From assembly GCA_946965045.2 (NCBI GenBank), contig OX337230.1:3782001-3846000 (forward strand): 64,000 bases of DNA. Reading direction: 5' to 3'. A model generated the notes under the pieces. The model saw nothing but the letters and a program-made list of their open reading frames with translations. It did not search any database and was not told the DNA's origin. How positions within the stretch are numbered: the first letter of the stretch is position 1; each line of letters opens with the position of its first letter. Below, piece by piece: positions 52,501-63,651 of the stretch. The position numbers and the translations under genes are program-made. This stretch comes from Epithemia pelagica (Eukaryota > Bacillariophyta > Bacillariophyceae > Surirellales > Surirellaceae).

Positions 52501-53025
52501 ATGAGACACATTCAATTGATGCGCTTCCTGTTGGTGACTTCGTTCACCTCCCCATCCGATGGTTTGGCTCCATCCGCCGATCCTCGTCCGGTCGGAATAT
52601 CTCCCGGTAGGATGGGTCGTTCGGGCAAGCTTCATTCGGTGCTCCCACGGTCCATAAACGCCGCAGAGGATACCGAGAAACCACTACAAGCACCATCCTC
52701 CCAAGCCATGTATGGACGTCGCAAGGCCTTGGCCGTTTTGGCCGGTGGATCCCTTTCGTTTGTCGCCCCCAACCACCACAATACTGCCAACGCGTTGGAT
52801 ATGGATGCCTTTGTCAACAGTGAATTGGAATCCGATGCCAAGAATTGTGATCCGAAAAAGGATCCCAAATGTGCACCGCAACTCACCGCCGATGAAGCCT
52901 TGTGCAAATATGGACAGTCGGGAACGGCACGAGGTGAAGCCTGCAAACGGGTCAAGGAAGCGGGAGGGGAATTGCCCAAGGCCAATGGACAAGGCAAGAG
53001 CCTGGGTGGGGCCTATGCCATGTAG
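52501..53025 (+). CDS. Thylakoid-lumen preprotein with twin-arginine signal, copy B
   Basis: Encodes 174 aa like copy A. Both copies keep the GRRKALAVLAGGSLSF signal, the cleavage site and all Cys residues. Differences are few (for example VGIS for IGTS, APNHHN for AANHHH, D for E after MDAF, ELPKANGQG for QLPKANAQG). Retention of both frames suggests that both copies can make protein. Promoter sequence (CAATATAAAATATTG) is conserved. Confidence 0.78.
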   Translation: MRHIQLMRFLLVTSFTSPSDGLAPSADPRPVGISPGRMGRSGKLHSVLPRSINAAEDTEKPLQAPSSQAMYGRRKALAVLAGGSLSFVAPNHHNTANALDMDAFVNSELESDAKNCDPKKDPKCAPQLTADEALCKYGQSGTARGEACKRVKEAGGELPKANGQGKSLGGAYAM

Positions 53026-53396
53026 TAATCGAAAAACAGCAGCAACAGCAGCAGTCTCTATAATACGTTGAACCAAACTGTACATAGCTCCATGACTCAA
53101 ACTTTTACACCAACGGGTACCTTTGTCTACGTGTAACTAGTAGAACGAAGAACTATGGTTCACCTCCCTCTTGTGAAACAGACTACCATCCTTGTGTGCG
53201 CTCGCTCTCGAGCTTTTTCTACTCGTGTTGACTCTGGAGACGAAAAGTATAGCAGTAGGATTCCATTCCTTTGAGCTCTGTTACAGTTACACAACTACTC
53301 ACACTTGTTGTTTCGACGACAACACCCAACGGGGGCGCGTTTGGTACACTCACTCACTCAGAGTCCATTCCTTGGTTCATTCATTCCGTTCTATTA

Positions 53397-56300
53397 CTAA
53401 TCTCGTATCATGTGGACGCCATTGGGATGGTTGTATTGTTCCAAAAAGAGTTTGCCCAATTCCAATTTTTCCGCCTCGGCCAAGGAATAACAGGGTGTCA
53501 TGGCCCACAATTCGACATTAATGACTTCAAATCGGGATCCATCGGCATGGACGCGAGACAAGGAGGGACTGCCAAAGGTCAAACAGGGAGAACTCGTGCC
53601 CTCCAACAAGTCCCCCTGCAAACACAACCCGTAGCCCCATTCGTGATCCTTGATTGGATGATCCTCCTCCTTGTCGTCTTGTTGTTGTTTGGCGTCTTTG
53701 GTTGGTTCGACATGACCGCCTCCCACGGCCAATCGATCATTGATGCAATATTGAATGGAATTGTTTTCCCCGGTATACGGAAAGACATCAATTTCACTTT
53801 CGCGATGGGCTTGATCAATAATGGATCGGGACTTACAGCCCCGCACATGACGCATGCGCCACAAAAAACTATCCGCGGACCCAAAAAAGTTCCAATTTTT
53901 GCGCCAACAGTCCGATGTGAAGGATCCAAACACTTCGCCATCCGTCGTTTCCACGGCCAAAATGGACGATTTGGCATTCCGGGCATGTTTCAAAAAGGTA
54001 TGCATCGAGGCACCGTCACGGACCAAGGAATATTTGAGCCAAAAGTTTTCACCCGTCAAACGAAAGGGCAAGAATTGTTGCAAACTTTCCATGAGAGGGG
54101 GTGACAAGACATGGGGACGGGCACTGGCATCTTGTGCCGAGGTGCCAATAATTTGAAAGGGCAAGGTCCCGCCGCCTCCATAGCCATTTTCGTATTCGTC
54201 TTCAATGACCAACCAGGGATCGTAATAATCCAATTCACTCGACGCATTGCTACTCCGATGCATGCCTGGTTCTTGACGAACCTCATCGTCGTCGTCGTCA
54301 TCCATTTGCCACGATTCGCCCATGGGTTCCGATCCTCCTCCTCGTTGCGAATCTCGCAAAAAGTGAATGGGCGTTCCGACAAAGAGCCCCGCCGCGGCTT
54401 CATCGGAAATACTCCGTTGAATGGGACGACGGAAAATGTCACTCATGCGTCGATAACTCATGGTTTCATCAAAAGAATTGGCCATTTGCAAAAAGGGTTC
54501 GTCTCCTTCTTCGTAGTCATAGTCATAATCGTATTCATCGTGACTGAGGGTACCACCGGCCCATCGACCTCGATGGACTGGACTGGTCAAGGTTGCGTGG
54601 GCCGGGGTTGTGGTACCGACAATGGCAAAATCCGCCACTTCGACACCTTCTCCCATGCTGACATCTCGCATCAACACAGGACGTCGAAAACTGGCCGATC
54701 GAGGAGGTACCACAGCGGCGGTGCCATTCGTTTCTTCTTGTTGTTGTGGTTCGTTGGCTGCTTGTCCCGATGGTACCACCAATAAGCTGGGATCCAACAA
54801 TTCCGATTCACTGGGCATGGGAAGGCTCATGGTTTCCTTCTTGGTATCGTCATCCTCCTCCTCGGGTCGTGGTGGTTCGTCCAACAGTACCTTGTGGTTG
54901 TGGTTGCTGATGTCGTCCATCTTTTTTTCGTCGCCAGGATACGACGAATCATAGGGTGTCATGACGGACGACGACGAGGCTTCTCGGGGCGAGCTACACT
55001 CCAAGGAGGAATCGTACCGTGTCAAGAGACTGCGGGTGGGGGGTGGAATTTCGACACGCGTGGGAATCCGAGGAAACAAATCGGCCACTTGTTTGGTCGG
55101 TGTGAGACGGTCCTTATTCTTGTCGTCGTCGTCATTGTCATCCGTGGTATAATACAACCCCTCCCCACCCACCGACGAGGCGACGGAATAGGATCGCATG
55201 GCTTGGACATGAGGAATGCTGGGATAACCTGCCGTAATCGTGGAACCGAGGGTCGTGGCCGAAGCGGTGGATCGAATGGAATGGGCGCGATGCAACGAGG
55301 GAATGGAAGCCGCCGTGGATCGAATGGAATGGGCCATGTGCAAACTCGGAATCGAGGCCAAGGAGGACGATCGTTGGGCCGTGGAACGACGCGGTGGTTC
55401 TTGGTCGACGGCCGAAAAGGTGACGGATTTGCGACTCGAATCCGACAAGAGACGTCTTAAGGGGGGTTTCAAGTTTCCACTCGATCCTTCACTAGCCATG
55501 CGCCTTAAGGACGGTTTGCGACCTGTCGACGCCGACGACGACCAGGAGGGTCGTGCCGGAGATCCACCAGTCGTGGAGGTCAAGGTCGATCGTCGTCGTC
55601 GCACCAACGTGTCCGATTGATTCATAGTAGTGGTGGTAGGAGCATGTTGGACCAGGCGGAGTGATTTTTGTCGAAAAATGGCCGACGACTGTCGTTGATG
55701 GTGTTGTCGCACCAACAAGGAGTGACGACTGGCGTGTTGCGTCACGGCCAAGCCGGATTCATGAGCGACCCACATGATTTGATGATCGTCTTCTTCTTGT
55801 TGTCGCCGTTGTTGCAAGACTTGGAGGCGACGTTCGGAACCGACCGAATCGCCGGCGACGGAACTGGTCGACGATCGAAACAGGGGACGATTCCGGGGTA
55901 ACTGTGGTGGGGCATCCGAAACAGATGCCACCGAGGACGACAAGTACAAACTCGAGGGTGTCTCGGACACGACACTCTGGTCACCACCGGCAGCTGTCGT
56001 TGCAGTACTGGTTAGGCCCAACACATCGGTGGACCACGCCGGTGGCAGGACCGAACTGGTATTGGAACTGGCATGACTGTCATTGGCCAACCAGGCCTTG
56101 GAGACGGCATCCAATGGTTGGTGCTCCACCTCGGTTTCGGTTGGTTGTTTCACGGGCGATACCGGTTGGTCAAAGAGAGTGGGATCGAGTAATTTGTCAT
56201 GGGCCGTTTGCACTTGTTCTTCGGTGCCATGGTCCACAACGGATTGCAAAAATTGCACTTCCGACAACGTCAAGATGGTATGATGGGAATAGCGCGTGAC

Positions 56301-56630
56301 ATCGGATTGCAAGGCACTGCGTTTTTGCGAGCTGCTTGCCAAAGAAGATTGACGCGCCAGGCCCTCACCGGGTTTGGGAATGGCGGGTGGTTTTTTCGTA
56401 GGAATGCTGCCTCTGCCCACCACGGCCGAGGTCGATCGTCGTCGGGTAATGAGTTTGCGACGATTCACACCACTATTGCACGAATGCGAGGACAAGGGCA
56501 AAGAGGAGGAAGCATTGTTGCTCGAGTTGTTGTTGGTGTTATTGGTGGTAGCATCGGAGGAGGTGGGTGGCTTGGGGGGAAGACCCTTGTTGTTGTTGTT
56601 GGGAGTGGACGAAGGGCCTGTGGACGACAT
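53397..56630 (-). CDS. TLDc-domain protein, full-length copy B
   Basis: Encodes 1077 aa. The N-terminal two thirds are Ser/Thr/Asn-rich and probably disordered, with repeated AQRSSSLASIPSLHMAHS / AASIPSLHRAHS segments at about 430-470, and YDYDYDYEEGD later. The TLDc domain spans about 870-1070: LPFRLTGENFWLKYSLVRDG, ETTDGEVFGSFTSDCW, FFGSADSFLWRM, RLAVGGG, GLCLQGDLLEGTSSPCLTFG and a final FEVINVELWAM. Known TLDc proteins (OXR1, NCOA7) protect from oxidative stress and bind the V-ATPase; this long disordered N-terminus is not usual for animal forms. It converges with the lumen-protein gene. It is the probable parent of the truncated copy A. Confidence 0.88.
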   Translation of the reverse strand: MSSTGPSSTPNNNNKGLPPKPPTSSDATTNNTNNNSSNNASSSLPLSSHSCNSGVNRRKLITRRRSTSAVVGRGSIPTKKPPAIPKPGEGLARQSSLASSSQKRSALQSDVTRYSHHTILTLSEVQFLQSVVDHGTEEQVQTAHDKLLDPTLFDQPVSPVKQPTETEVEHQPLDAVSKAWLANDSHASSNTSSVLPPAWSTDVLGLTSTATTAAGGDQSVVSETPSSLYLSSSVASVSDAPPQLPRNRPLFRSSTSSVAGDSVGSERRLQVLQQRRQQEEDDHQIMWVAHESGLAVTQHASRHSLLVRQHHQRQSSAIFRQKSLRLVQHAPTTTTMNQSDTLVRRRRSTLTSTTGGSPARPSWSSSASTGRKPSLRRMASEGSSGNLKPPLRRLLSDSSRKSVTFSAVDQEPPRRSTAQRSSSLASIPSLHMAHSIRSTAASIPSLHRAHSIRSTASATTLGSTITAGYPSIPHVQAMRSYSVASSVGGEGLYYTTDDNDDDDKNKDRLTPTKQVADLFPRIPTRVEIPPPTRSLLTRYDSSLECSSPREASSSSVMTPYDSSYPGDEKKMDDISNHNHKVLLDEPPRPEEEDDDTKKETMSLPMPSESELLDPSLLVVPSGQAANEPQQQEETNGTAAVVPPRSASFRRPVLMRDVSMGEGVEVADFAIVGTTTPAHATLTSPVHRGRWAGGTLSHDEYDYDYDYEEGDEPFLQMANSFDETMSYRRMSDIFRRPIQRSISDEAAAGLFVGTPIHFLRDSQRGGGSEPMGESWQMDDDDDDEVRQEPGMHRSSNASSELDYYDPWLVIEDEYENGYGGGGTLPFQIIGTSAQDASARPHVLSPPLMESLQQFLPFRLTGENFWLKYSLVRDGASMHTFLKHARNAKSSILAVETTDGEVFGSFTSDCWRKNWNFFGSADSFLWRMRHVRGCKSRSIIDQAHRESEIDVFPYTGENNSIQYCINDRLAVGGGHVEPTKDAKQQQDDKEEDHPIKDHEWGYGLCLQGDLLEGTSSPCLTFGSPSLSRVHADGSRFEVINVELWAMTPCYSLAEAEKLELGKLFLEQYNHPNGVHMIRD

Positions 56631-57379
56631 AATGGTGATGGATTGTGTGTGTGTGTGTCACGTTTGGTTGAGACTTGGTGGAAAGAAGAGTGTTTCACGA
56701 AATTAATTCTCGAGAGCCGGTGTCACTCAAGAGTCGGTGTCAGTCGAGTATAGTTGCTGTTGCTGTTTGGAAAGTGTTCCACAACAATCGTACTCCACTC
56801 GGAATGTTGCGTTGTGTGCTTGGTTCTTGTGGATGTGATAAATGCCAATTCAATTCGTTGTTGCTTCTTGTTCGACAGGTATTCGCGTCTTGTCTACTAC
56901 AGTTTGGTTCGTTTGGGTGTTGGACTTTTTTACTTTGTTGTTGTCAATGGTCCTTCTTTTTTGTGTGTCTTGGGAATGTGGATTGGTCGCGCACCGTGGA
57001 TGGCATATTGTAGCGTGTGGAGCGTGCGAGGATGCCAGTCGTGTCGAGGTTCTTGTTCCCGGCCTCGCTCTTTGGTTGGAATGATCGAGCGTGCACAGAT
57101 ATGAGTATACAACAAGGTGTACCTTATTAACGTTCGATAACGTTGATTCGTCGAATTTGGCGGGCTTTGTACAGTATCTAGAGTAGAATAATACAAATGC
57201 CGTTGGAAGGAAGTCATCGTCCATATTGTATTGTAGACAACAGCCAATGATGGCGATCGTTTGATACAGAAAACAAGATGTCGTTATCACAAAATCGCAA
57301 AACGAAACAAGACACACACACAACGACAAAAGAATGGGCGACCATCCAGAATGGGCAAGTATCCAACCCTATTCTACTA
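56631..57379. other. Promoter side of the TLDc gene, no gene seen
   Basis: A (TG)n run lies at 56643-56659, just upstream of the TLDc start. No convincing coding or RNA gene follows up to the MITE. Confidence 0.5.
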
Positions 57380-57867
57380 CCGTAAATGTTGGGTCTATTG
57401 CACCATTGCTTTATAGCACCAAACGCATGATTTAACTGCTAAAAGGAGCCTGTCTGCCAGAAATTCGCCCGCCCTTCCCTCCAACAGAGCCCCACTTGCT
57501 CTAAGAAGTATATAAAGAAGAAATCATAGTTGTAGTGGAGAGCGTGGGGGGAGAGACCATGCCAAAAAATTCCTTATCTTTCACGAACTGACTGCATACA
57601 TTTCGACCTTATATAACATTAGAAGGGTACGTCCGATCTTAATGAAACGCAGTGATTCGGAAAGCGCGTGACGAGCTCTTTCGAATGATGGTCTCACCAT
57701 CGGTCAATTCAATAGTGTTCTTGAGTTATTCTTTCAAGCAATTTCTGGAATTATTCTATTATAGATTCAAAAAATTAACTACCAATCCGTTGAGGCCTAC
57801 TACTTGGGCCTATAGTAAAAAGCATCCGGTCAATCAACGGATGGTGCAATAGACCCAACATTTACGG
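57380..57867. mobile_element. 488-bp MITE with TA target site
   Basis: A perfect 30-bp inverted repeat (CTACCGTAAATGTTGGGTCT and on to CACCAT) occurs at 57377-57406 and 57841-57870. The TA within each end is taken as the duplication, as in Stowaway/Tc1-type MITEs. The interior is AT-rich with no gene. It lies between the TLDc and metalloprotease genes. Confidence 0.88.
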
Positions 57868-58578
57868 TAGGTAGAACATCCAAGACATGCAATACTCCCA
57901 CCAGTCAAATGGCAACGATGGCTCGCACAAGCGTTCTGCGTTTGAATATGTGTGTGTTCCCACAGACAGGTGAAGAGAGAATCCATGTCTGGAAGGGAAA
58001 GAGACTGGTGGTAGAAATCGGAAACAACAGACGTGCATCATTCTCTCTGACAAGTTACAAAAGACAAACCACACACATTGATAGATCCATTTCGAGGATG
58101 GGAACACCGAGAGAGAGAGAGAAAAAAAACACTCCGTCCAAATCATCATTCCACCCAACGAGTCATGAAAGTCATCCGGACAAAAGAAGAAGAAGAATGA
58201 CGAATGGCTGTCTCTTTGACACACAGTTTCGATCGACTCGATCGACACCTTCTGACTCAGAGAAGGAACGAACGAGAGAACCAAAAAAATGATGTGTGAA
58301 ACTCGTCTGGGAGGAGGATTCACGCGAGTCGTTCGTTGACACTGTCTTTATATCATCCACGACAAGTGATGGTGGTGGGATTCCTCCCCGGAAGCAACCA
58401 CATTTTGAGGAGGAGCTCGTCGCTCGAGACCACACCATTCAAAGTATGATTGGCAAGACATGCTTCACAGTTTAGGATATTCTACCAAAGCCATCAAGTC
58501 GGAGTTCCAACACAAAACAGGAGGTTTTTTGTTCCTCACACACAAGTTGACGAGCGTCGTGGTACAACCGAGACCATC
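57868..58578. other. Intergenic and 5' region of the metalloprotease gene
   Basis: No separate gene is supported. Short frames here are composition effects (GA-rich and GAAGAA runs). The reading frame of the protease is open from 58450, but the first ATG is at 58579. Confidence 0.45.
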
Positions 58579-58593
58579 ATGGTATCGTTCCCC

Positions 58594-58652
<59 letters not shown>

Positions 58653-61194
58653 CGACTATTGCAACACTAGCCCTCGTCGAGCATCCTGGCACTGCCCCCG
58701 TGGGTTCTGGTGCTGGTCGAGTTTCCTGTTGCTTCTATTACTGCTGTTTTCGTTCGGCTGGTACGGCAGCATTGGCAGAAAGACCATCCTCATGGCGTTT
58801 TCGTCGTCGTCGTCGTCTTCTTCTGCTTCTCCTACGAACGACAAGGACGAGACTCGAATCGGCGTGGCAGTGTCTCGCACACCACAAAGAAGAAGAAGAA
58901 GAAGTACGCACGCACCATTCGTAACGCCCCAACGGTCGTTGTGGTTTGGGGTGGAAGACGAGGATCGTTCAGAGACTCGGTCATCATCATCATCATCATC
59001 ATCATCGCCCGTGGACGACGAGACGAAACATCGAGTTAGTATTGGTTCCCCCCACAACAACGACAACAATAGCAATAACCACGGCCAACTCGTGCCATTG
59101 GAGCTCGTCCTGTGTCGATTGGAAGCCCTTCACATTCAATATCCTCACAATGACACCGAATGGATGGACGAAGAGGAAACAGAAGAAGAAGAAGACTATC
59201 AAGAGTTTGTGTGGAAAGAGAAGGATTTCAATCGCACTAGTAGTAGTTCCACTCCCGATGAGACGTTTGTCTGTCGTCTCGTTGTGGACCAGGATATCAG
59301 CAGCAGCAACGACCACGACGACAACAACAACAACCATGCAATCGTTTCGTCAGTTTTGACCATGGGGTCGTCGGCCTGGGAGCTTATCGTGCCACCGTGG
59401 GTCCAAGCCCAGTATCATCGTTCGTTTGGGACCACTCCGTTCCCCAATGACCCAGTCACGAACCACCAAGCATCCACTATCAAGGGCTTTTGGATGCAAG
59501 TCACGCAAGTTGTCTTGGACGAACCCAATGTCCAACTGTTAATGACACCGCACTCGGAATTTGTACCCGTTGCACGTAACAACAGCACCACCATGGACGG
59601 CGGCCAGTCAGAAGAACACGGAGAAGAAACCAATAAAACACAAGATCATGAACCGGACGGAACCAACCTCCGCGGTCTCAGGGTTCCACCAACGCATGAC
59701 GGTTCAAACCTCACTCGTCGTCACCCCACGAACACGGGTAGTCGAAGCTTGTCGTCGTCGTCGGCTCCGGGCATGGGAAGTCGTACCGTGGTGGTATTGC
59801 GTGTCTCGTATTTGGACTGGGAACCCACCTGGTCGGCCAGCGAGCTACAAGGGCGCGTGTTTGGACGAGGGACGGACAAGGTCGACATCAGTTTGCGCAG
59901 TCACATGGCGGCATGTTCCCGGAACCAAGTGACGTTGCAAGTCCATCGTGGATCGGGCATTGTTCATGGTATTGTGGAAATCCGCATTTCACAAGCCATG
60001 ACGTTTGGACAAAATCCCATTCGACAATTGGAAAACAAGGCCTTGGCATTAGCTGCCAACAAGATTGGAAGATTGGATCGAATCGATCATATCATGGTTG
60101 TCCTTCCCGATGCAAGTTCCATCTTGTCCCCCCGGCACAATTATGTCGCCTATGGCTATTTGTTTGGTCAAGTGACGGTATACCATGACGTTTGGGGTGG
60201 CTACTACAGTGCCTTGGTCCACGAATGGGGACACAATGTGGGATTGCATCACAGTGGGGCGCGTCGGAGAAATCGAAACAATCAAGTCCAATTGGAAGAG
60301 TATGGTGATACTTCGGGTCTCATGGGATATAGTTTTCGACAAGTGTCGGGACCAGCCATGTGTTTTAATGCACAAAAACATTATCTCTTGCAATGGTTCC
60401 AAGGCCGTACCCGTCGTGTCGATGCGGTCGATTTGCCTTGGACGGGCAATCTCGTCTTTTTTGGAGACGATTCACCCTCCAATCAATATCCCGTTTTGAT
60501 TCATTTGAGTCGTCCAGGATTGCGACTCTTCTTGCAATACAATCAAGCCGTTGAAATCAATGAGGGGACCAAGCTCATGGCAAATCATGTCGTGGTAGTC
60601 CAGGATCGAGGACAACCGGGCGACCGAACCACAATTCTGCCCTCCCTGTATGTGGGTGCCATTGCGACGGGTGGTCGAGGCATGTTGCGGTATCGCAACT
60701 ACCAGGATTCCAAGGACTTGCTCATTCGTGTCTGTCGCCGGTACAACAATGGTACCCCGCCCTTTTTGCGACTGCACATTTCCTTGGTATCACCCAACAG
60801 CGAGGTGTTGGACAATGACCAAGTGTGCGATACCGTAAATCCCAATGACATGCCTCCCTTTTGCGACGACGATCGAACCGCCACCTTTTATGTCGATTCC
60901 GATCGTGGTACCAAGGATTGCGCCTGGTTGCGGCGACACCCCACCAATATCAATTTACTCAATCGCTTGTGTCGTCCGAGCCATGCTGCCTATCATGCCT
61001 GTGCGGAAACCTGTGGCAACTGCACGGATAATTTTCGTGATCGTTCAACGGGAACCTTTTTTGTCAATTCTCAATTGGGACGCAAAGATTGTGCCTGGTT
61101 GTCGACACAATCCTTGGCACGACAAGATGCCTTGTGTTATTCCGGTCATCGTGCCTTTGCCATGTGTCACGAAACGTGCGATCGATGCGATTGA
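58579..61194 (+). CDS. M11 (gametolysin-type) metalloprotease with two ShKT domains
   Basis: Encodes 871 aa. It starts MVSFP followed by 20 Asn encoded by a pure AAC run (58594-58653). A hydrophobic segment (SSFLLLLLLLFSFGWYGS, about 52-70) could be a signal anchor. A long acidic, disordered stretch follows. The zincin motif HEWGHNVGLHH starts at 548 (HExxHxxGxxH), with a Met-turn candidate in SGLMGYS (about 582). Two ShKT-like modules of about 50 aa close the protein: each has FYVDSDRGTKDCAWLRR or FFVNSQLGRKDCAWLST and ends CAETCGNC or CHETCDRC. Gametolysins break down cell-wall or matrix proteins in green algae; here a secreted or membrane-tethered protease is inferred. Confidence 0.9.
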
Positions 61195-62060
61195 GTGGGC
61201 GTGGTTGGATGGGAGGGATCTAGAGATAATCTGGTATATTTTTGCGATCCTTCGTGTTCCCATTGTGGCTGTCTTCAGTTGCCAATCCAAATAGACATGT
61301 CGTTTTCGAGTCTCACTTGCTTGCTAAGGAAATACCCGGAAATCACAGCGCAACATCGTCATATGGTACTTCGACGAGGTCTATGGTGTTACTCCTATGA
61401 TGGAATATCACATCGTAGTAACAACAATAGCGTTAAGGCTACGTTTTTGTCTAGGTAGGTAGGCCACGAAGTATGGTGTGGTGGACAGACGAAAAAAGGG
61501 TTGGCCTTTGGCCTGGCCTCGTCTTTGGCCTGAGTCCCAGAATAGACAGGCCTCTCCGTAGGCTAAATGCGTCTGAACCTCGTACGATTACGAGTGATCT
61601 GATTGGCTAAAAAAGTCTAGGATAAACCGTTTTCCACCATTTATTAGAGTCATCCTCGGCATTCCCGCTTCGCAATACGAGCTGTAGCTGCATGTAGTGC
61701 GCGCATGGCGAAAACTCCATTTTTGATCTTGTCACGACTTAGTGTGACTTAAATTGTACATGCGACATATGAGGGCCAAAAACTCGAGTTAAAATTATTT
61801 TGTTGCCACTTTGAGCACAGAAATAAAAGTAAGTATATCAGTCTAATTGTCAACGGACTATGCAGTGACCTTCTTGTACATCTCTTCTACCTTGCACTTT
61901 TGTCCGTTGACAATTAGATCAAGTTTTGATGAAGTTATAGCATAAAGCAGTCCGGCTCAGGCACCCAAATTTTGGACCTGTCGGCATCAAATTCTTATTT
62001 AACAGGAAATATTTTCTACATAGGCGCGCGAGTCCATGTCACACCTGCACAGGCATCGCC
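61195..62060. other. Spacer with a 17-bp hairpin
   Basis: No gene seen. At 61842-61858 and 61902-61918 a perfect 17-bp inverted repeat (TCTAATTGTCAACGGAC) surrounds a 43-bp loop; it could be a fragment of a small element or a stable RNA stem. The nearby TTGGCCTTTGGCCTGGCCTC run (about 61500) is a short local repeat. Confidence 0.6.
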
Positions 62061-62062
62061 TA

Positions 62063-62640
62063 CAAGCTGGTTCACGTTGCGCAGTGCATGAGTATATTAG
62101 TGTATAGGACTGTACTGGAAAAAAATCGTACATAAAATTCTATAGTGATTTTCCGCAGCACAGCACCCATGACAATGACAATGACAATGGGACGTCCCTA
62201 TGTTTGGGCAAATACGATGCCATTCATGGCCGCAAGCACAAGAACTGCTGCAACTAATATACGAAGTAGGTTTAATTTGTTTCTATGGGCACAGCTAAGG
62301 AGATGGAGAATGATTGTCCACGATGCTCAGCAGTGGAAATACGTTCACTCCTTGTGGAGACTGAACTACAGGTCGAGATGCGCGACACCCCTATGATTTC
62401 CTACTACTTTTATATCTATCCTATCGATTAGGTTGGGTGGTGCTTCGCATCTCGGCTGGTGAATGGCCATTGTCGCATGAAGCGGTCACTTGTCGTTATT
62501 GCATTTTGCATTTTACGCGACAAAATGTGAGGAGCATGAAAAAGTAACTGGTTCGAAACGCTGGGGTACTGTAGGCTGAAGTGTAGTATACAATTTCCCA
62601 CTCTGAAAAACTCATGCACTTCGCAACGTGAACCAGCTTG
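62063..62640. mobile_element. 578-bp deletion derivative of the SET-carrying transposon
   Basis: Flanked by TA (62061-62062, 62641-62642). The ends match the 6.9-kb element (CAAGCTGGTTCACGTTGCG...). The left ~220 bp match 38503-38700, and the right ~350 bp match about 45070-45445, including the 5' end of the transposase gene, so it arose by internal deletion. It can be moved only if a transposase is supplied elsewhere. It ends 84 bp before the PP2A start codon and so lies in that gene's promoter or leader. Confidence 0.92.
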
Positions 62641-62724
62641 TAAGGCACGTGTTGCCAGGAAAAACCAAGCACCTAAAGCTCGTATTGCCGAATTTGTCTG
62701 TTGCCAACACCGACCAAAACCACC

Positions 62725-63651
62725 ATGGAGAAGGGCCCGTCGTCGACAGATCTGGACGACTGGATTGAGAGATTATCGAAAGGCATTGTTCTCTCCGAAA
62801 ATGAGGTCCTTCTACTCACCAAAATGGCCTGCGATATCTTGAGAAAGGAATCAAACGTGGCGATGGTCGAGGCTCCGGTCACCGTCGTAGGGGACATTCA
62901 TGGCCAGTGGCACGATCTCATGGAACTCTTTTGCATCGGAGGCGCGGTGCCAGAAACCAACTACCTGTTTTTGGGAGACTTTGTCGATCGGGGGTCTTAC
63001 AGCGTCGAAACCGTGAGCATGGTGGTCGCCCTCAAAGTGCGGTACCCGCACCGCGTGCACATGATCCGCGGCAACCACGAGAGCCGACAGATCACGCAGG
63101 TATACGGCTTTTACGACGAATGCTTGCGCAAATACGCCTCCCCCAGCGTGTGGCGATGCTTTACGGATCTCTTTGATTACCTCCCGCTCAGCGCCCTCGT
63201 GGCAAACTCCATTTTTTGCCCCCATGCGGGCTTGTCCCCCAGCATTGATACGCTGGACAACATTCGTGAATTGGATCGCGTCCAGGAGGTCCCACACGAG
63301 GGACCGATTTGTGATTTGTTGTGGTCCGATCCGGACGATCGCAGTGGTTGGGGAATCTCCCCTCGGGGAGCCGGCTACACCTTTGGCCAAGACATTACGG
63401 AGTGCTTCAACCAAGTCAACGGAACCAGAGCCATTGCGCGGGCCCATCAACTCATCATGGAGGGTTATCAATGGATGCACAATCGTCAGCTCGTAACGGT
63501 CTTTAGTGCGCCAAACTATTGCTACCGGTGTGGTAATCAAGCGGCGATTATGGAAGTGGATGAACACATGAATCAAGTATTTCAACAGTATGACCCGGCA
63601 CCTAGCCAAGGGGAGCCGCACAAGCGAGGTACTCCGGATTATTTCTTGTAG
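62725..63651 (+). CDS. Serine/threonine protein phosphatase PP2A catalytic subunit
   Basis: Encodes 308 aa from the ATG at 62725, the normal PP2A-C length. All metallophosphatase motifs are present: GDIHGQ, GDFVDRG, RGNHES, HAGLSP and [11 protein letters not shown], supplying the two-metal site. It ends in TPDYFL, the tail whose last residues are carboxy-methylated in PP2A, which separates it from PP1 and PP4/6-type enzymes. No intron interrupts it. PP2A dephosphorylates many Ser/Thr substrates as a trimer with A and B subunits. The transposon derivative 84 bp upstream may affect its expression. Confidence 0.97.
   Translation: MEKGPSSTDLDDWIERLSKGIVLSENEVLLLTKMACDILRKESNVAMVEAPVTVVGDIHGQWHDLMELFCIGGAVPETNYLFLGDFVDRGSYSVETVSMVVALKVRYPHRVHMIRGNHESRQITQVYGFYDECLRKYASPSVWRCFTDLFDYLPLSALVANSIFCPHAGLSPSIDTLDNIRELDRVQEVPHEGPICDLLWSDPDDRSGWGISPRGAGYTFGQDITECFNQVNGTRAIARAHQLIMEGYQWMHNRQLVTVFSAPNYCYRCGNQAAIMEVDEHMNQVFQQYDPAPSQGEPHKRGTPDYFL

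Larger units (their letters stand above)
49408..55198. repeat. Segmental duplication, copy B (5.2 kb plus a MITE)
   Basis: Direct copy of 33151-38323 with the same gene order, interrupted by a 609-bp MITE at 51474-52082. Beyond 55198 the TLDc gene continues unbroken, so this copy is the more complete one. Confidence 0.95.
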
